Below are positions 1 to 8,430 of a stretch of 33,919 nucleotides of DNA, piece after piece. The translations under genes were made by a program, and so were the position numbers. This DNA is from Planctomycetaceae bacterium (GTDB taxonomy: Bacteria; Planctomycetota; Planctomycetia; Planctomycetales; Planctomycetaceae), in assembly GCA_020426325.1 (NCBI GenBank), contig JAGQQG010000062.1:1-33919 (forward strand), read 5' to 3'. A model generated the notes under the pieces. That model ran no database searches. It was not told the origin of the DNA and saw only the letters and a list, made by a program, of their open reading frames with translations. Positions within the stretch are counted from its first letter, which is position 1, and every line of letters starts with the position of its first letter.

Positions 1-601
1 CCCGTTCCTGCGTGACTTCGACGCCGTAGGCGATACGACTGGAGAGGCAGGGAGTCGCTGGCTTGTCCCAGACGGGCAGGTTCCAGTTGCGTGCGAGGTC
101 GCGGACGTCCTGCTTGGTGAAACCGGCTTCGATGAGGGGACTGCGGACTGCGTGTTCGCTGGCTGCTTTCATGCCGGGGCGATAGTCGCCGCGGTCATCA
201 AGGTTGGCTCCGTTGACGATGACGTCGACCCCCAGTGCCGCCTGCATGCCTTCGAGTTGGGTGTAGAGTTCAGTCTTGCAGTGGTAACAGCGGTCCCCCG
301 CATTCGCCCGATAAGCCTCCTTTGAGAATTCGTCAGTGTTCACGATCTGATGGCGAATGCCGATCTGGTCGGCCAACTCACGGGCCTGCTCCAGTTCACC
401 ACTCGCAAGACTCGGACTGTCGGCGGTAACGGCGACAGCCTTATCTCCACACGCAAGTCGGGCGGCCTTGGCAACAACGGTGCTGTCGACTCCGGCCGAG
501 AATGCGACCGCCACCCGTCCGTAACTTCGCAGGACATCGAGGAGGATCTTTTGTTTGTCCGCCAAACTGAGCGTCAATTTGTCATCGGTCTGGTTAGTCA
601 C
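1..601 (-). CDS. larE: LarE-family ATP-dependent sacrificial sulfur transferase, partial (C-terminus outside window)
   Basis: Only the first 200 codons are in the window. The frame opens at GTG 601-599, 8 nt inside the end of the upstream gene, and reads on to base 1. Seen: a PP-loop pyrophosphatase motif AFSAGVDST at residues 33-41, a CYHCKTELY segment, NGANLDDRGDYRPG, and PATPCLSSRIAYG with a cysteine at residue 185. In the known family LarE adenylates pyridinium biscarboxylate mononucleotide and donates sulfur from a conserved cysteine to build the nickel-pincer cofactor of lactate racemase; Cys185 sits in the motif where that cysteine is expected. Related LarE-like proteins in other bacteria have unproven substrates, and larB/larC are not visible here. 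The overlapping start suggests translational coupling to the redoxin/copper protein gene upstream. The family call is firm; the exact substrate is not. Confidence 0.88.
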   Translation of the reverse strand, partial: MTNQTDDKLTLSLADKQKILLDVLRSYGRVAVAFSAGVDSTVVAKAARLACGDKAVAVTADSPSLASGELEQARELADQIGIRHQIVNTDEFSKEAYRANAGDRCYHCKTELYTQLEGMQAALGVDVIVNGANLDDRGDYRPGMKAASEHAVRSPLIEAGFTKQDVRDLARNWNLPVWDKPATPCLSSRIAYGVEVTQER

Positions 602-2363
602 GTCCCCGCCGCCGTCTGGGTTTGAGTGCCTGAATGTCTTTGCTGTCCTTAGGCAACTGATACTGGAAGAAGCCGATCATCATTTCTTCCCAGCTTTGCT
701 CACCCCAGGAGACCGTTTCATCTGGTGCGGGATTGTTCGGGTTCCCTTCGGAGTTGTCAAACGTCGCAGTGCATTTGATGACCGTTCCTTTGGGAATCAG
801 CTTCGGTTCCGCCAGTTCGTAGCGGAACTGCCAGTTGAAGTCGTAATGAGGCACGTCGAGCAGAGTCTCTTCAGTTCCGTCGGGGTACCTGGCGACATAG
901 TTGAATGACTTGCCCCGCAGATGCATGTGCGGAGTGAGGGTCATCATTTCGATGTCTGCCTGAATCTCCTGCTCCGCGGTCACGACGTGATCACTCGCAT
1001 TTGGCGGGATGCGGAATCTCGGATTGATGGCGACGCCGCCATAGACGATGTTTTCGACGTCTTCTTTCTTTGCAAACTTCAACCCGATGGAAGAGAGGTC
1101 GGTCTGTTCGTATCCGTTGGGCGTGTAGTGGACTTCAATTAAGAGTTTGGACCCCTTAGGGATGAAGACCGCAGAGCCTTCGCCGAAGTTCAATGGCGGA
1201 CAGCCTGGGGCATAGCCCACGAGCATCGTGCGAAGGATGTCGTCGTTCTCGGCTCCCGGTGCCCGCAGATAGGCAATGATGTGGTGAACAACCTCCGGAT
1301 TGCCCGGGCGACACTCAGCGTGAGTCACATACATCTCCTCCTCAAACCCGGGATCGACAAGGAAGTACTGATAGTCGACGACTCCCGTTGCAGGAACGGT
1401 CGCCGGTTCATCAGCCATGTCAATGACCATATCCGGTTCGGGCATTCGCCATCCGTCGGCGAACTGAGGCGGTTCGGGGATCACTGATTCGTCTCCGAGG
1501 GGCGACCCGTTTCTGATCCAGGCGAGCAGCGTCTCCTTTTCGCTATCGGTCAACCTCGCATCATTGCGGAACGAGCCATGGGCCGGGTTTGCTGTCCAGG
1601 GAGGCATGCGTTCCTCTTCGATGACTTCAGCCATCATCGCTTCCCAGCCTTGAGTGTCCTCAAAGCTGGCGAGTGAGAAAGGGGCGATTTGCCCGTCACG
1701 GTGACACTCCACACAGCGACGATTGAGGATGTCCGCCACATGAGAGGCGTAAGTGATCTCCCCGTGGGGTTCGACCGCTCGTTGACGTCCAATCAGACAG
1801 CCAACCGGCTTGGTCTGTGGAATCGCCACCGGATTCCCGTCGAGGATTGCATCGATTGCAGCCAGCAGTTCGGACTGATTGGCTTCTGCTTTTTGGATGC
1901 TGATGCCGTACTGGTCGTCAACGCGTCCCTGGTATCTCACGACGCGGTTTTGATCGAGCACGAACACCTCCGGGGTGCGTTGGGCTCCAAAGATGTCAGC
2001 GACTTTCTGCTGTGCGTCCAACAGAATTGGGAAAGGGATCTCGTACTTGCAGGCATAGGCGGAGACCTCAGTCAGACTGTCCTGAACATTGGAATCAACC
2101 CCCAGAAACATCACCCCCCGCTCTGCATAGTCAGCTGAGAGTCGCCCAAGCTTGCGGCCATAATGTCGGGCGAGAGGACATTCGGTCCCCAGAAAGGCCA
2201 CTACCACTACCTTGGCTTCACCAAAGTCCTCCAGCGATCGCTTCTGGCCATGAAAGTCGGTCAGTGTGAACGAATCGATGGGATGACCAACGACTGACGG
2301 AGTCGCAGCAGTTGCGGGAACACCACAACTCAAACAGACAAGAATTTTCAACAGCCAACGCAC
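594..2363 (-). CDS. Exported redoxin / c-type cytochrome / copper type II monooxygenase-like fusion protein
   Basis: Three modules follow a signal peptide (WLLKILVCLSCGVPATAA). Residues ~25-175 are a thioredoxin-fold redoxin/AhpC-like domain with a single cysteine in GTECPLARHY (Cys62), so no classical CxxC. Residues ~205-290 hold one haem-c motif CVECH (Cys217, Cys220, His221) with ERMPPW supplying a likely axial Met253. Residues ~310-575 resemble the copper type II ascorbate-dependent monooxygenase fold (PHM/DBH family): VVHHIIAY (His360-361), EVHYTPNG (His412), TPHMHLRG (His479, His481) and EEMMIGF (Met561/562) match the known CuH and CuM ligands in order. Start: GTG 2363 has GGGGGAT shortly upstream; an in-frame TTG at 2381 is an alternative that adds six residues. 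A TATACT hexamer lies at 2402-2407 (minus). The protein probably acts in the periplasm; its substrate is unknown. Such fusions are common in planctomycetes. Confidence 0.87.
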   Translation of the reverse strand: MRWLLKILVCLSCGVPATAATPSVVGHPIDSFTLTDFHGQKRSLEDFGEAKVVVVAFLGTECPLARHYGRKLGRLSADYAERGVMFLGVDSNVQDSLTEVSAYACKYEIPFPILLDAQQKVADIFGAQRTPEVFVLDQNRVVRYQGRVDDQYGISIQKAEANQSELLAAIDAILDGNPVAIPQTKPVGCLIGRQRAVEPHGEITYASHVADILNRRCVECHRDGQIAPFSLASFEDTQGWEAMMAEVIEEERMPPWTANPAHGSFRNDARLTDSEKETLLAWIRNGSPLGDESVIPEPPQFADGWRMPEPDMVIDMADEPATVPATGVVDYQYFLVDPGFEEEMYVTHAECRPGNPEVVHHIIAYLRAPGAENDDILRTMLVGYAPGCPPLNFGEGSAVFIPKGSKLLIEVHYTPNGYEQTDLSSIGLKFAKKEDVENIVYGGVAINPRFRIPPNASDHVVTAEQEIQADIEMMTLTPHMHLRGKSFNYVARYPDGTEETLLDVPHYDFNWQFRYELAEPKLIPKGTVIKCTATFDNSEGNPNNPAPDETVSWGEQSWEEMMIGFFQYQLPKDSKDIQALKPRRRRGRD

Positions 2364-2682
2364 GCCCGTATCCCCCGGCAAGGAATCGAAAAGTCCAGTT
2401 CAGTATAGGCAGCTAGCCTGTCTTATCTGTACCCCGAACAGCCATGACGGTTTCTTGAATTGGGAAGTCTGGAGAAAGTCTGACGAGCGAACCGAGGTGG
2501 GGTGTCAAAGTTTGTGGGAATTGCGGTGCGATTGGGGTCTGCGTCAAACATGGGCTATCCGGATTAGCTGACATTCCCAGCCGAATTCTGCGGCCTTCAG
2601 ATGAAGGGTATTGGAAGACCACAAGACAATCGGCTGAATCTTCCGATGCAAAAGGAGCGACTCCCTCTGTTGAGGACGAATT
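2364..2682. other. Divergent intergenic region between the redoxin fusion and the HlyD-type gene
   Basis: No convincing gene. A possible -10 element TATACT for the minus-strand gene lies at 2402-2407, without a good -35. GAGG at about 2672-2675 precedes the ATG at 2683 of the plus-strand gene by 7 nt and serves as its Shine-Dalgarno. A 92-codon frame on the minus strand (2413-2691) has no family resemblance and covers the RBS of the neighbour, so it was not called. Confidence 0.5.
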
Positions 2683-3822
2683 ATGACGCAACCCCCGGTT
2701 GCTGCAGAATCTCTGCCTGAAAATCAGACTCCCGAGCTTCCCGCTCCGATTGGCCGGATCACGATCGTCGGAGTTCTGGCCATCGTAGCCGGTGTGGCTC
2801 TGGTTCCGCTCATTATGGGTGGCCCGTCAAAGTCGTTCCCAGGTCAGCTGACTGCTCGCATTGTGCCGGTGACGGTCGACCGAGCGGGTGTGCTCACAGA
2901 GTGGCTGGTCGACGAGGGTGATCCGATCCAAATCGGCGACTCGTTGGCCAATGTCTCGGTTTCGGAGCTGGTCGAAGAACGGAATCGACTCAAAGAGGAC
3001 ATTGCCCGGCTCACAACAGATCTGGAGCGAGCCAACGCTCAGGCGGAACTCGATCTGGAATGGCGACTCAAGGATATCAACGCAGAGATCTTCACGGCTC
3101 GTATCCAGTCGGCTGAATTGCTGGAAGAGAAGTACCGTCACGAGATGGAACAGGTCGCCCTCTCCGATCTCCTGAATGACAACACGACCGCTTTGTGGGC
3201 GCCGCGCGATTCGGTCTATGACGCTGTCAGCCTGCAGAAAACGGATTCACCTTCAAGTCGCCTGAACACGGTCCTGCGTGTCGAAGCTGCGAACAACTCT
3301 GCTGTTGTTTGTCAGGCACAGGTTGAAATGTGTGAGGAGCAGGTGGAGTTGCTGGAGGAGTTGAAAGATTCTCTTCCGGATCGCGTGAGACGTTCGGTCG
3401 GTGTGGATGTCATTGAAGGTCAACTCGCAGACGCTCAGGCTCGTCTCGATGAACTGATGGAAGACGAGTCAGCCACGACAATCAGTTCCGAAGTCATCGG
3501 GCAAGCTGGTGTGTTCCTGCGTGAAGTGGGGGACCATGTCTTCCCCGGCGACCGGATTGTCGAGATCTTTGACGATGTCCGGAGATATGTGACCGTCGAT
3601 GTCCCATCGAGCCACGTTGACACGTTCACTGTGGGAAAAAGTGTGGGTCTGAATTTCCCCGGCAATATCGAACGCAAAGGGCGAATTGTCAACGTGGCTC
3701 CCCAAGCCATCACACCCGGTCAGGGACAGGAATCCCTGGTTCGCGTGCAGATCGAGCCGGCCGGGATTCTCTGGCCCAGTGTCCCGATCGATTCGCAAGT
3801 GATGGTGCATAGGCCGAAGTAA
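2683..3822 (+). CDS. HlyD/RND-type membrane-fusion (periplasmic adaptor) protein
   Basis: 379 residues. A short cytoplasmic Pro-rich N-terminus is followed by one membrane helix (about residues 25-46, ITIVGVLAIVAGVALVPLIM). A lipoyl/biotinyl-like half (DRAGVLTEWLVDEGDPIQIGDSL) comes next, then two charged helical stretches (about 85-150 and 200-262) that read as coiled coil. The second lipoyl half follows (GQAGVFLREVGDHVFPGDRIVEIFD), then a beta-barrel-like C-terminus. This order is typical of HlyD/EmrA-type adaptors that bridge an inner-membrane transporter to the outer membrane. ATG 2683 has GAGG 7 nt upstream. No ABC, RND or outer-membrane partner lies beside it, so it looks like an orphan adaptor whose partners are elsewhere. 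The architecture is firm; the cargo is unknown. Confidence 0.78.
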   Translation: MTQPPVAAESLPENQTPELPAPIGRITIVGVLAIVAGVALVPLIMGGPSKSFPGQLTARIVPVTVDRAGVLTEWLVDEGDPIQIGDSLANVSVSELVEERNRLKEDIARLTTDLERANAQAELDLEWRLKDINAEIFTARIQSAELLEEKYRHEMEQVALSDLLNDNTTALWAPRDSVYDAVSLQKTDSPSSRLNTVLRVEAANNSAVVCQAQVEMCEEQVELLEELKDSLPDRVRRSVGVDVIEGQLADAQARLDELMEDESATTISSEVIGQAGVFLREVGDHVFPGDRIVEIFDDVRRYVTVDVPSSHVDTFTVGKSVGLNFPGNIERKGRIVNVAPQAITPGQGQESLVRVQIEPAGILWPSVPIDSQVMVHRPK

Positions 3823-3833
3823 GCGATCGCGAA

Positions 3834-4208
3834 TCAGTCGATTCGCTCGACGCTTTGGATCTCGTCCAGAGAAAGCGGGTCGCTTTCGCCATCCTCGCCC
3901 AAGAGCACGAGTCGACCACGTTCCGTGCGACGGGCATCCGGATACCCGGCCTGTTGTGACCCATCACGTAACGTCACGAGCACCCGGTAAGTCTCTTCCA
4001 CGCCATTCAGCCCCTCCGAAACCAGTCCCGGGAAACGTCCCCAGGCCCAAAGCCAGAGAGTCTTCTGTGGGTCGACCTTCCCGGCAATGTCCAGCCACTC
4101 ACGCTCAGCACGGACCAACTGCTTCAGCGATGCCAACCGGCACCACGGAACCAGCACATCCGCGATCCATTGTTTCCGAGAGTCAACAAGCTGGTCGAAA
4201 TCTGACAT
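3834..4208 (-). CDS. Conserved-looking 124-residue protein of unknown function
   Basis: I recognise no named domain. The protein is a compact, charged, Trp-rich soluble sequence without signal peptide or membrane helix. The N-terminal half is helical (LVDSRKQWIADVLVPWC, LVRAEREWLDIAG), with KTLWLWAWGRFPGLV in the middle. The C-terminal half looks beta-rich (YRVLVTLRDGSQQAGYPDARR, GRLVLLGEDG, DPLSLDEIQSVERI), perhaps a small SH3-like fold. The frame is open upstream to 4352, but the start at ATG 4208 is preferred because the preceding 48 residues look unlike protein-coding sequence. It ends 11 bp from the convergent HlyD-type gene. Codon usage and composition support a real gene. It resembles, from memory, hypothetical proteins seen in planctomycetes, which I cannot verify here. 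Confidence 0.7.
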   Translation of the reverse strand: MSDFDQLVDSRKQWIADVLVPWCRLASLKQLVRAEREWLDIAGKVDPQKTLWLWAWGRFPGLVSEGLNGVEETYRVLVTLRDGSQQAGYPDARRTERGRLVLLGEDGESDPLSLDEIQSVERID

Positions 4209-4594
4209 GGCGACCGACTGAGGAATGAGAAACTCTAAAAAACTTACGATAGCCTGACTGTCGGCCATTCGACATTCGGACGCAACCCATTTCGCTTCGG
4301 AAAGAGACCGGGATGACTGACTCCTTCCTGAGATTTCAGGAAGCTTGACCATTGAGGGAAGGAAGATGACGTGAATTCTCGCCTCAACTCGCTTGAAACC
4401 GTCGAAATTTCCGAGTTTCGACCGGTGATCAGCATTCCAGCTGCTTGAATCCCACAGAAAATCGGGTTAGATTGTCAGTCAGAAAAACTCTCCCAGCACC
4501 TTTATTGGGTGCATGTTCTTTGCCAATCCAGTTCGTCACGCGTTTGAACGCGGGGCATCCACCATTCGATCCGAAGCCTTGAGGAGGAATCGCG
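4209..4594. other. Intergenic region upstream of the 56-codon gene
   Basis: No gene is called. It holds a perfect 7-bp inverted repeat GTCGAAA/TTTCGAC (4401-4407 and 4416-4422), a sigma70-like motif at 4445-4473, and a small hairpin GCACC/GGGTGC (about 4497-4512). The last would fall in the leader of the downstream small gene. A 62-codon frame at 4513-4701 overlaps the small gene in another frame and was rejected because the RBS supports the other frame. Confidence 0.45.
4445..4473 (+). promoter_or_regulatory. Candidate sigma70-type promoter for the 56-codon gene
   Basis: TTGAAT (4445-4450) and TAGATT (4468-4473) are separated by exactly 17 bp. Four of six bases match the consensus in the -35 and four in the -10. 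Transcription from about 4480 would give a leader of roughly 115 nt before the ATG at 4595. This is pattern matching only. Confidence 0.38.
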
Positions 4595-4765
4595 ATGCAA
4601 TCGTCAGCAGTCTTGGAAGCGGGAATGGAAATCGATCCGATCGAGGAGATGCGGCTGCGGACTTGGGCACGACAAAACTACGCTCCCCAATCAGAACGTG
4701 ATACAGAGTGGCACCCAGTCATTCACGAGGAGATGCAGCGGAGAGATCACGAGCACACACGCTGA
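4595..4765 (+). CDS. Small 56-residue acidic/basic protein, function unknown
   Basis: ATG 4595 to TGA 4763-4765. GAGGAGGA at 4581-4588, 6 nt before the ATG, is the strongest Shine-Dalgarno in the window. The product is rich in Glu, Arg, Trp and His: MEIDPIEEMRLRTWARQNY begins at residue 11, then a segment with SERDTEWHPVIHEEMQRRD. It has no signal peptide and no membrane segment. The gene stands alone, with a promoter-like motif 120 bp upstream and an intrinsic terminator 46 bp downstream, so it appears to be a monocistronic unit. ATG codons at residues 11 and 19 are alternatives, but the RBS favours 4595. I recognise no family; similar short proteins may be conserved in planctomycetes, which is a guess. 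Confidence 0.72.
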   Translation: MQSSAVLEAGMEIDPIEEMRLRTWARQNYAPQSERDTEWHPVIHEEMQRRDHEHTR

Positions 4766-4811
4766 GATCAGGGTAACCCCGCCCGACCGTGACATTCAAT
4801 ATTTCTACACC

Positions 4812-4836
4812 CCCGGACTATTGGTCCGGGTTTTTT
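4812..4836 (+). terminator. Intrinsic terminator of the 56-codon gene
   Basis: CCCGGAC (4812-4818), loop TATTG, then GTCCGGG (4824-4830), a perfect 7-bp GC-rich stem, followed directly by six T (4831-4836). It isolates the small gene from the gatCAB operon that begins 77 bp further on. Confidence 0.88.
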
Positions 4837-4912
4837 ATGCGCTAAACTGTCTGAACTAACCGTCAGGGAATCGATTTCCGACAACTTCCACAATCGACCA
4901 GAGACTTTCGAG

Positions 4913-5209
4913 ATGAGTGAACTCACTGTCGATGATGTCAAAAAGGTGGCCTCGCTTGCACGGTTGAAACTCTCCGGCGACGACATCGCACGTTATCAGA
5001 AAAAACTTGAGAACGTCTTGAGCTATGTCCATCTGCTCGATGAAGTCGACACCAGCGATGTCGAACCGATGGCTCATGCGATCGAGGCGGTGAACGTCTT
5101 CCGGCAGGATGAACCGCGAGACTCGCTCGATCAGGCACAGGCCCTCGCCAATGCTCCGCAGACCGACGGCAAATACTTCCTCGTGCCGGCGATACTTGAT
5201 GAAGCCTGA
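4913..5209 (+). CDS. gatC: Asp-tRNA(Asn)/Glu-tRNA(Gln) amidotransferase subunit C
   Basis: 98 residues, the normal GatC length. The sequence follows the family pattern: an N-terminal helix LTVDDVKKVASLARLKLS, a second helix with LENVLSYVHLLDEVDTSDVEPMAH, then VFRQDEPRDSL and a C-terminal FLVPAILDEA. GatC wraps around the GatA-GatB interface and stabilises the heterotrimer, which converts misacylated Glu-tRNA(Gln) or Asp-tRNA(Asn) to the correct amide. It is first in the gatC-gatA-gatB order, with gatA starting 52 bp downstream (or overlapping if an upstream gatA ATG is used). No strong SD is seen. Confidence 0.96.
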   Translation: MSELTVDDVKKVASLARLKLSGDDIARYQKKLENVLSYVHLLDEVDTSDVEPMAHAIEAVNVFRQDEPRDSLDQAQALANAPQTDGKYFLVPAILDEA

Positions 5210-5261
5210 TGAGCCCCTCTCCCCTCCTGGAATTGATCTCTCAACTGGAACGCTGTCGCTG

Positions 5262-6740
5262 ATGTCGCTTTCAACTCACACTACACAGGATCTTCTCGAC
5301 CAGTTGCAGTCGGGACAGCTCACGTCGACGGAACTCGTGACCACCTGCCTCGACCGTATCGATGCTCACGACGAGAGGATCGGCGCGTTTCTTCACTTCG
5401 AGCGCGAGCCAGCACTCCAACAAGCCGCTGAGATCGACCGAAGACGACAGGCGGGAGGGACGCTCGGAGCACTTGCCGGTCTGCCTGTCGCCATCAAGGA
5501 CAACATCTGCGCGAACGGCACACGAACGACCTGCGCCAGCCGGATGCTGGAGAATTTCGTGCCCCCGTACGATGCTCACATCATCGAGCGCCTGCGTCAG
5601 GCGGATGCTGTTCTCCTCGGACGCACAAACCTCGATGAATTCGCGATGGGGTCGTCCTGCGAGAACTCGGCCTTCCAACAGACTCGCAATCCCTGGGACA
5701 CCGAACGGACGCCGGGTGGATCGAGTGGAGGCTCGGCTGCAGCTGTCGCTGCGGGGATGACGCCCCTCAGTATCGGCTCAGACACAGGAGGTTCGATCCG
5801 TCAGCCGGCCGCCTTTTGTGGCGTCGTCGGGATGAAACCGACTTATGGCCGCGTGTCACGCTACGGACTCGTTGCGTTCGCCAGCTCGCTCGACCAGATC
5901 GGCCCGTTTGCGAACGATGTGACCGGAGTCTCGCGATTACTGGAGGTGCTCGCCGGCCATGACGAACGCGACTCGACATCCATCGATCGTCGCGTCCCTG
6001 CCTATTCGCAGAACCTGGACCAGCCGCTGGACGGACTTCGCATCGGGATCGCCAAAGAACACTTTGTCGAGGGATTGCATCCTGAGGTCGAACAGGCTGT
6101 TCGATCAGCTGTTGATGTCTATCGCTCGTTGGGCGCAGAGATCAAAGAGGTCACACTTCCTCACTCAAAGTACTGTGTGGCTGTCTATTACATCGTGGCC
6201 CCGTCAGAGGCGTCGAGTAACCTTGCCCGTTATGACGGCGTCCACTACGGATTCCGTGCTGAGAAGTTCGACAACATGATCGACATGTACTCTGCGACCC
6301 GAGGGGAGGGGTTTGGTGACGAAGTCAAACGCCGCATCATGCTGGGCACGTATGCTCTCTCAGCCGGCTACTACGATGCGTATTACCTCAAGGCCTTGAA
6401 GGTCCGACGACTGATCCGCCAGGACTTCGACCGGGCCTTCGAGGAGGTCGACGTGATCGCATCTCCCGTCACGCCGACGCCCGCATTCAAGATCGGCGAA
6501 CTGATCGATGATCCGCTGGCGATGTATCTGACGGACATTTACACGATCAGTGCCAATCTTGCAGGGTTGCCTGGTGTCTCTCTTCCATGCGGTTTCAGTA
6601 GCGAAGGCCTGCCGATCGGTCTGCAACTTCAGGCCGCCCCGTTTGAGGAGGAACGCCTGCTCCGCGCAGCCCGCATGTACGAACGCGAGACCGACTGGCA
6701 TACTCGGCGTCCGGCAATGAACTCAAACAGTGCAAGCTAG
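5262..6740 (+). CDS. gatA: Asp-tRNA(Asn)/Glu-tRNA(Gln) amidotransferase subunit A
   Basis: 492 residues. This is an amidase-signature enzyme that releases ammonia from glutamine and passes it to GatB. The Ser-cisSer-Lys machinery is complete: Lys79 in [10 protein letters not shown], cis-Ser154 in [11 protein letters not shown], and nucleophile Ser178 in [11 protein letters not shown]. With the start at ATG 5262 these positions coincide with the Staphylococcus aureus GatA numbering (79/154/178), which supports that start. An in-frame ATG at 5199 overlaps the end of gatC and is possible, but it adds a Pro-rich tail foreign to the family. Product C-terminus [16 protein letters not shown] is standard. 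The stop lies 22 nt before the preferred gatB start. Confidence 0.96.
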   Translation: MSLSTHTTQDLLDQLQSGQLTSTELVTTCLDRIDAHDERIGAFLHFEREPALQQAAEIDRRRQAGGTLGALAGLPVAIKDNICANGTRTTCASRMLENFVPPYDAHIIERLRQADAVLLGRTNLDEFAMGSSCENSAFQQTRNPWDTERTPGGSSGGSAAAVAAGMTPLSIGSDTGGSIRQPAAFCGVVGMKPTYGRVSRYGLVAFASSLDQIGPFANDVTGVSRLLEVLAGHDERDSTSIDRRVPAYSQNLDQPLDGLRIGIAKEHFVEGLHPEVEQAVRSAVDVYRSLGAEIKEVTLPHSKYCVAVYYIVAPSEASSNLARYDGVHYGFRAEKFDNMIDMYSATRGEGFGDEVKRRIMLGTYALSAGYYDAYYLKALKVRRLIRQDFDRAFEEVDVIASPVTPTPAFKIGELIDDPLAMYLTDIYTISANLAGLPGVSLPCGFSSEGLPIGLQLQAAPFEEERLLRAARMYERETDWHTRRPAMNSNSAS

Positions 6741-6762
6741 GTTTTTTAACAGAATCAGTTCG

Positions 6763-8262
6763 ATGAAAGTCACGACAGTTGTCGGCCTCGAAGTCCACGT
6801 GCAGTTACACACTCGCACCAAGATCTTTTGCGGGTGTGTGAATCGGTTCAACCCGGATGCTCCGAACACGCAGACGTGTCCGGTCTGTCTCGGTTTGCCC
6901 GGAGCATTGCCTGTGATGAACCAGGAGGCATTCCGACTCTCTCTCGTCACGGCAATGGCTCTCAACTGTGAGTTGGCCCGATTCACGAAATGGGATCGCA
7001 AACAGTACTACTACCCCGACCTCCCAAAAGCGTATCAGATCAGCCAGTACGATCTGCCGTTCAGCCATGATGGCTGGCTCGATGTCTCGAGTGAGGACGG
7101 TGAGACTCGGCATATCCGCATCAACCGTGCCCATCTCGAAGAGGATGCGGGAAAGAACACCCATGACGAGTCCGGTCGTGGCGGAGACAGTCAGGTCGAC
7201 CTCAACCGTTGCGGGACGCCCCTGCTGGAAATCGTCAGCGAACCCGATCTCCGCTCCGCTGCCGAGGCGAAGGCTTACCTTGAAGAACTGCATCTGTTGC
7301 TCACCTACCTTGGCGTCTCCGACTGCAATATGCAGGAGGGGAGCCTGCGCTGCGATGCGAACGTCAATCTGCACATTGAGCAGAATAACGGTGAAACGAT
7401 TGCCACTCCGATCGTAGAGATCAAAAACCTCAACAGCTTTCGTGGAGTCGAAGCGGCAATCACTTATGAAGCCGATCGGCAACAGGAGGAGTATTCGAAG
7501 ACCGGTCGCAAACTCGGTGATCCCGGTGTCGAGAAGGAAACACGCGGCTGGAATGCAGAGCGGAACGTCACCTTCGCCCAGCGAGGAAAGGAAGAGGCCT
7601 CCGACTATCGCTATTTCCCCGATCCGGACCTGATGCCGGTGACGGTCAGCGACGAACAACTGGCAGAGGTCCGCGGCAGTCTGTGTGAGTTCCCGGCCGC
7701 CCGCCGCGACCGCTTCGAGGCGGAGTACGGACTCTCGAAGTACGATGCCTCCGTCGTGATCAATCAGGGAGAGAAGTTCGCAGACTACTTCGAGTCCGTC
7801 GCGAAGGGCTGTGGCGACGGCAAGCAGGCCGTCAACTGGGTGACGCAGAACGTGCTCCGCGAGTTGAATGAGCGAAGCGTCACAGTCGCAGACTTTCCCA
7901 TTCCGGCTGATGTCCTCGCGGCTCTGTTGCAGAGAATCGTAAATGGTGACTTGACGGTGAAAAGTGGCCGCGAAGTTTTTGACGAACTCCTCAGCGATCA
8001 CGACAAGGGGATGCCCCCCAGTATCGAGCGAATCTCGGCGATTATCGACGAGAAGGGCCTGGCGATGCTGGCGGATACGGGTGAATTGGACTCCCTGATT
8101 GACGCGACGATTGCTGACCATGCGAAGGCGGTGGAAGACATCCGCAACGGCAAGCTTCAGGCAGCGGGGCCGATCATCGGCAAGGTCATGAAGCAGCTCA
8201 AAGGGGCCGATCCGCAGACGGTACGGGAGCGCATTATCGAGCGGATTCAGCAGAATTCATGA
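6763..8262 (+). CDS. gatB: Asp-tRNA(Asn)/Glu-tRNA(Gln) amidotransferase subunit B
   Basis: 499 residues. GatB activates the tRNA-bound Glu or Asp by phosphorylation and then amidates it. Seen: the opening [12 protein letters not shown]; a zinc-type set Cys23, Cys25 and Cys39, Cys42 (FCGC and CPVC); the signature [30 protein letters not shown]; and a C-terminal YqeY-like tail with [17 protein letters not shown] 6763 starts the family sequence directly; a GTG at 6730, overlapping gatA by 11 nt, is an alternative start. A complete gatCAB set implies the transamidation route for Gln- and/or Asn-tRNA in this organism; which of the two cannot be decided from this window. Confidence 0.96.
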   Translation: MKVTTVVGLEVHVQLHTRTKIFCGCVNRFNPDAPNTQTCPVCLGLPGALPVMNQEAFRLSLVTAMALNCELARFTKWDRKQYYYPDLPKAYQISQYDLPFSHDGWLDVSSEDGETRHIRINRAHLEEDAGKNTHDESGRGGDSQVDLNRCGTPLLEIVSEPDLRSAAEAKAYLEELHLLLTYLGVSDCNMQEGSLRCDANVNLHIEQNNGETIATPIVEIKNLNSFRGVEAAITYEADRQQEEYSKTGRKLGDPGVEKETRGWNAERNVTFAQRGKEEASDYRYFPDPDLMPVTVSDEQLAEVRGSLCEFPAARRDRFEAEYGLSKYDASVVINQGEKFADYFESVAKGCGDGKQAVNWVTQNVLRELNERSVTVADFPIPADVLAALLQRIVNGDLTVKSGREVFDELLSDHDKGMPPSIERISAIIDEKGLAMLADTGELDSLIDATIADHAKAVEDIRNGKLQAAGPIIGKVMKQLKGADPQTVRERIIERIQQNS

Positions 8263-8309
8263 GTGCCGTCCACAGCCCCGTCAGTCGATATCTCTTGTAC
8301 CATGGATCG

Positions 8310-8343
8310 GTCGGTCCCGATTGATGATTGATTCGGGATCGAC
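8310..8343 (+). repeat. Inverted repeat after gatB, possible transcript end
   Basis: GTCGGTCCCGA (8310-8320) and TCGGGATCGAC (8333-8343) form an 11-bp stem with one G-T pair and a 12-nt loop. No T-run follows, so a factor-independent terminator is not certain. A second, bulged hairpin lies around 8372-8400 (CCGGGTGT / ACACCCCGG). Confidence 0.4.
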
Positions 8344-8430
8344 TCATCGGCTACCATAACAGTGGCTGGGCCGGGTGTGTTTTCTTGCAGACACCCCGGT
8401 GACTAATCCTATCGTGCAGCAAGACATCCC

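Noticed and set aside
2413-2691. 92-codon minus-strand frame between the first two full genes
   Set aside because: No family resemblance and it covers the RBS and start of the HlyD-type gene.
6805-8121. 438-codon open frame antisense to gatB
   Set aside because: gatB is certain in this interval. The antisense product has no family resemblance, and long antisense frames are expected in this base composition.
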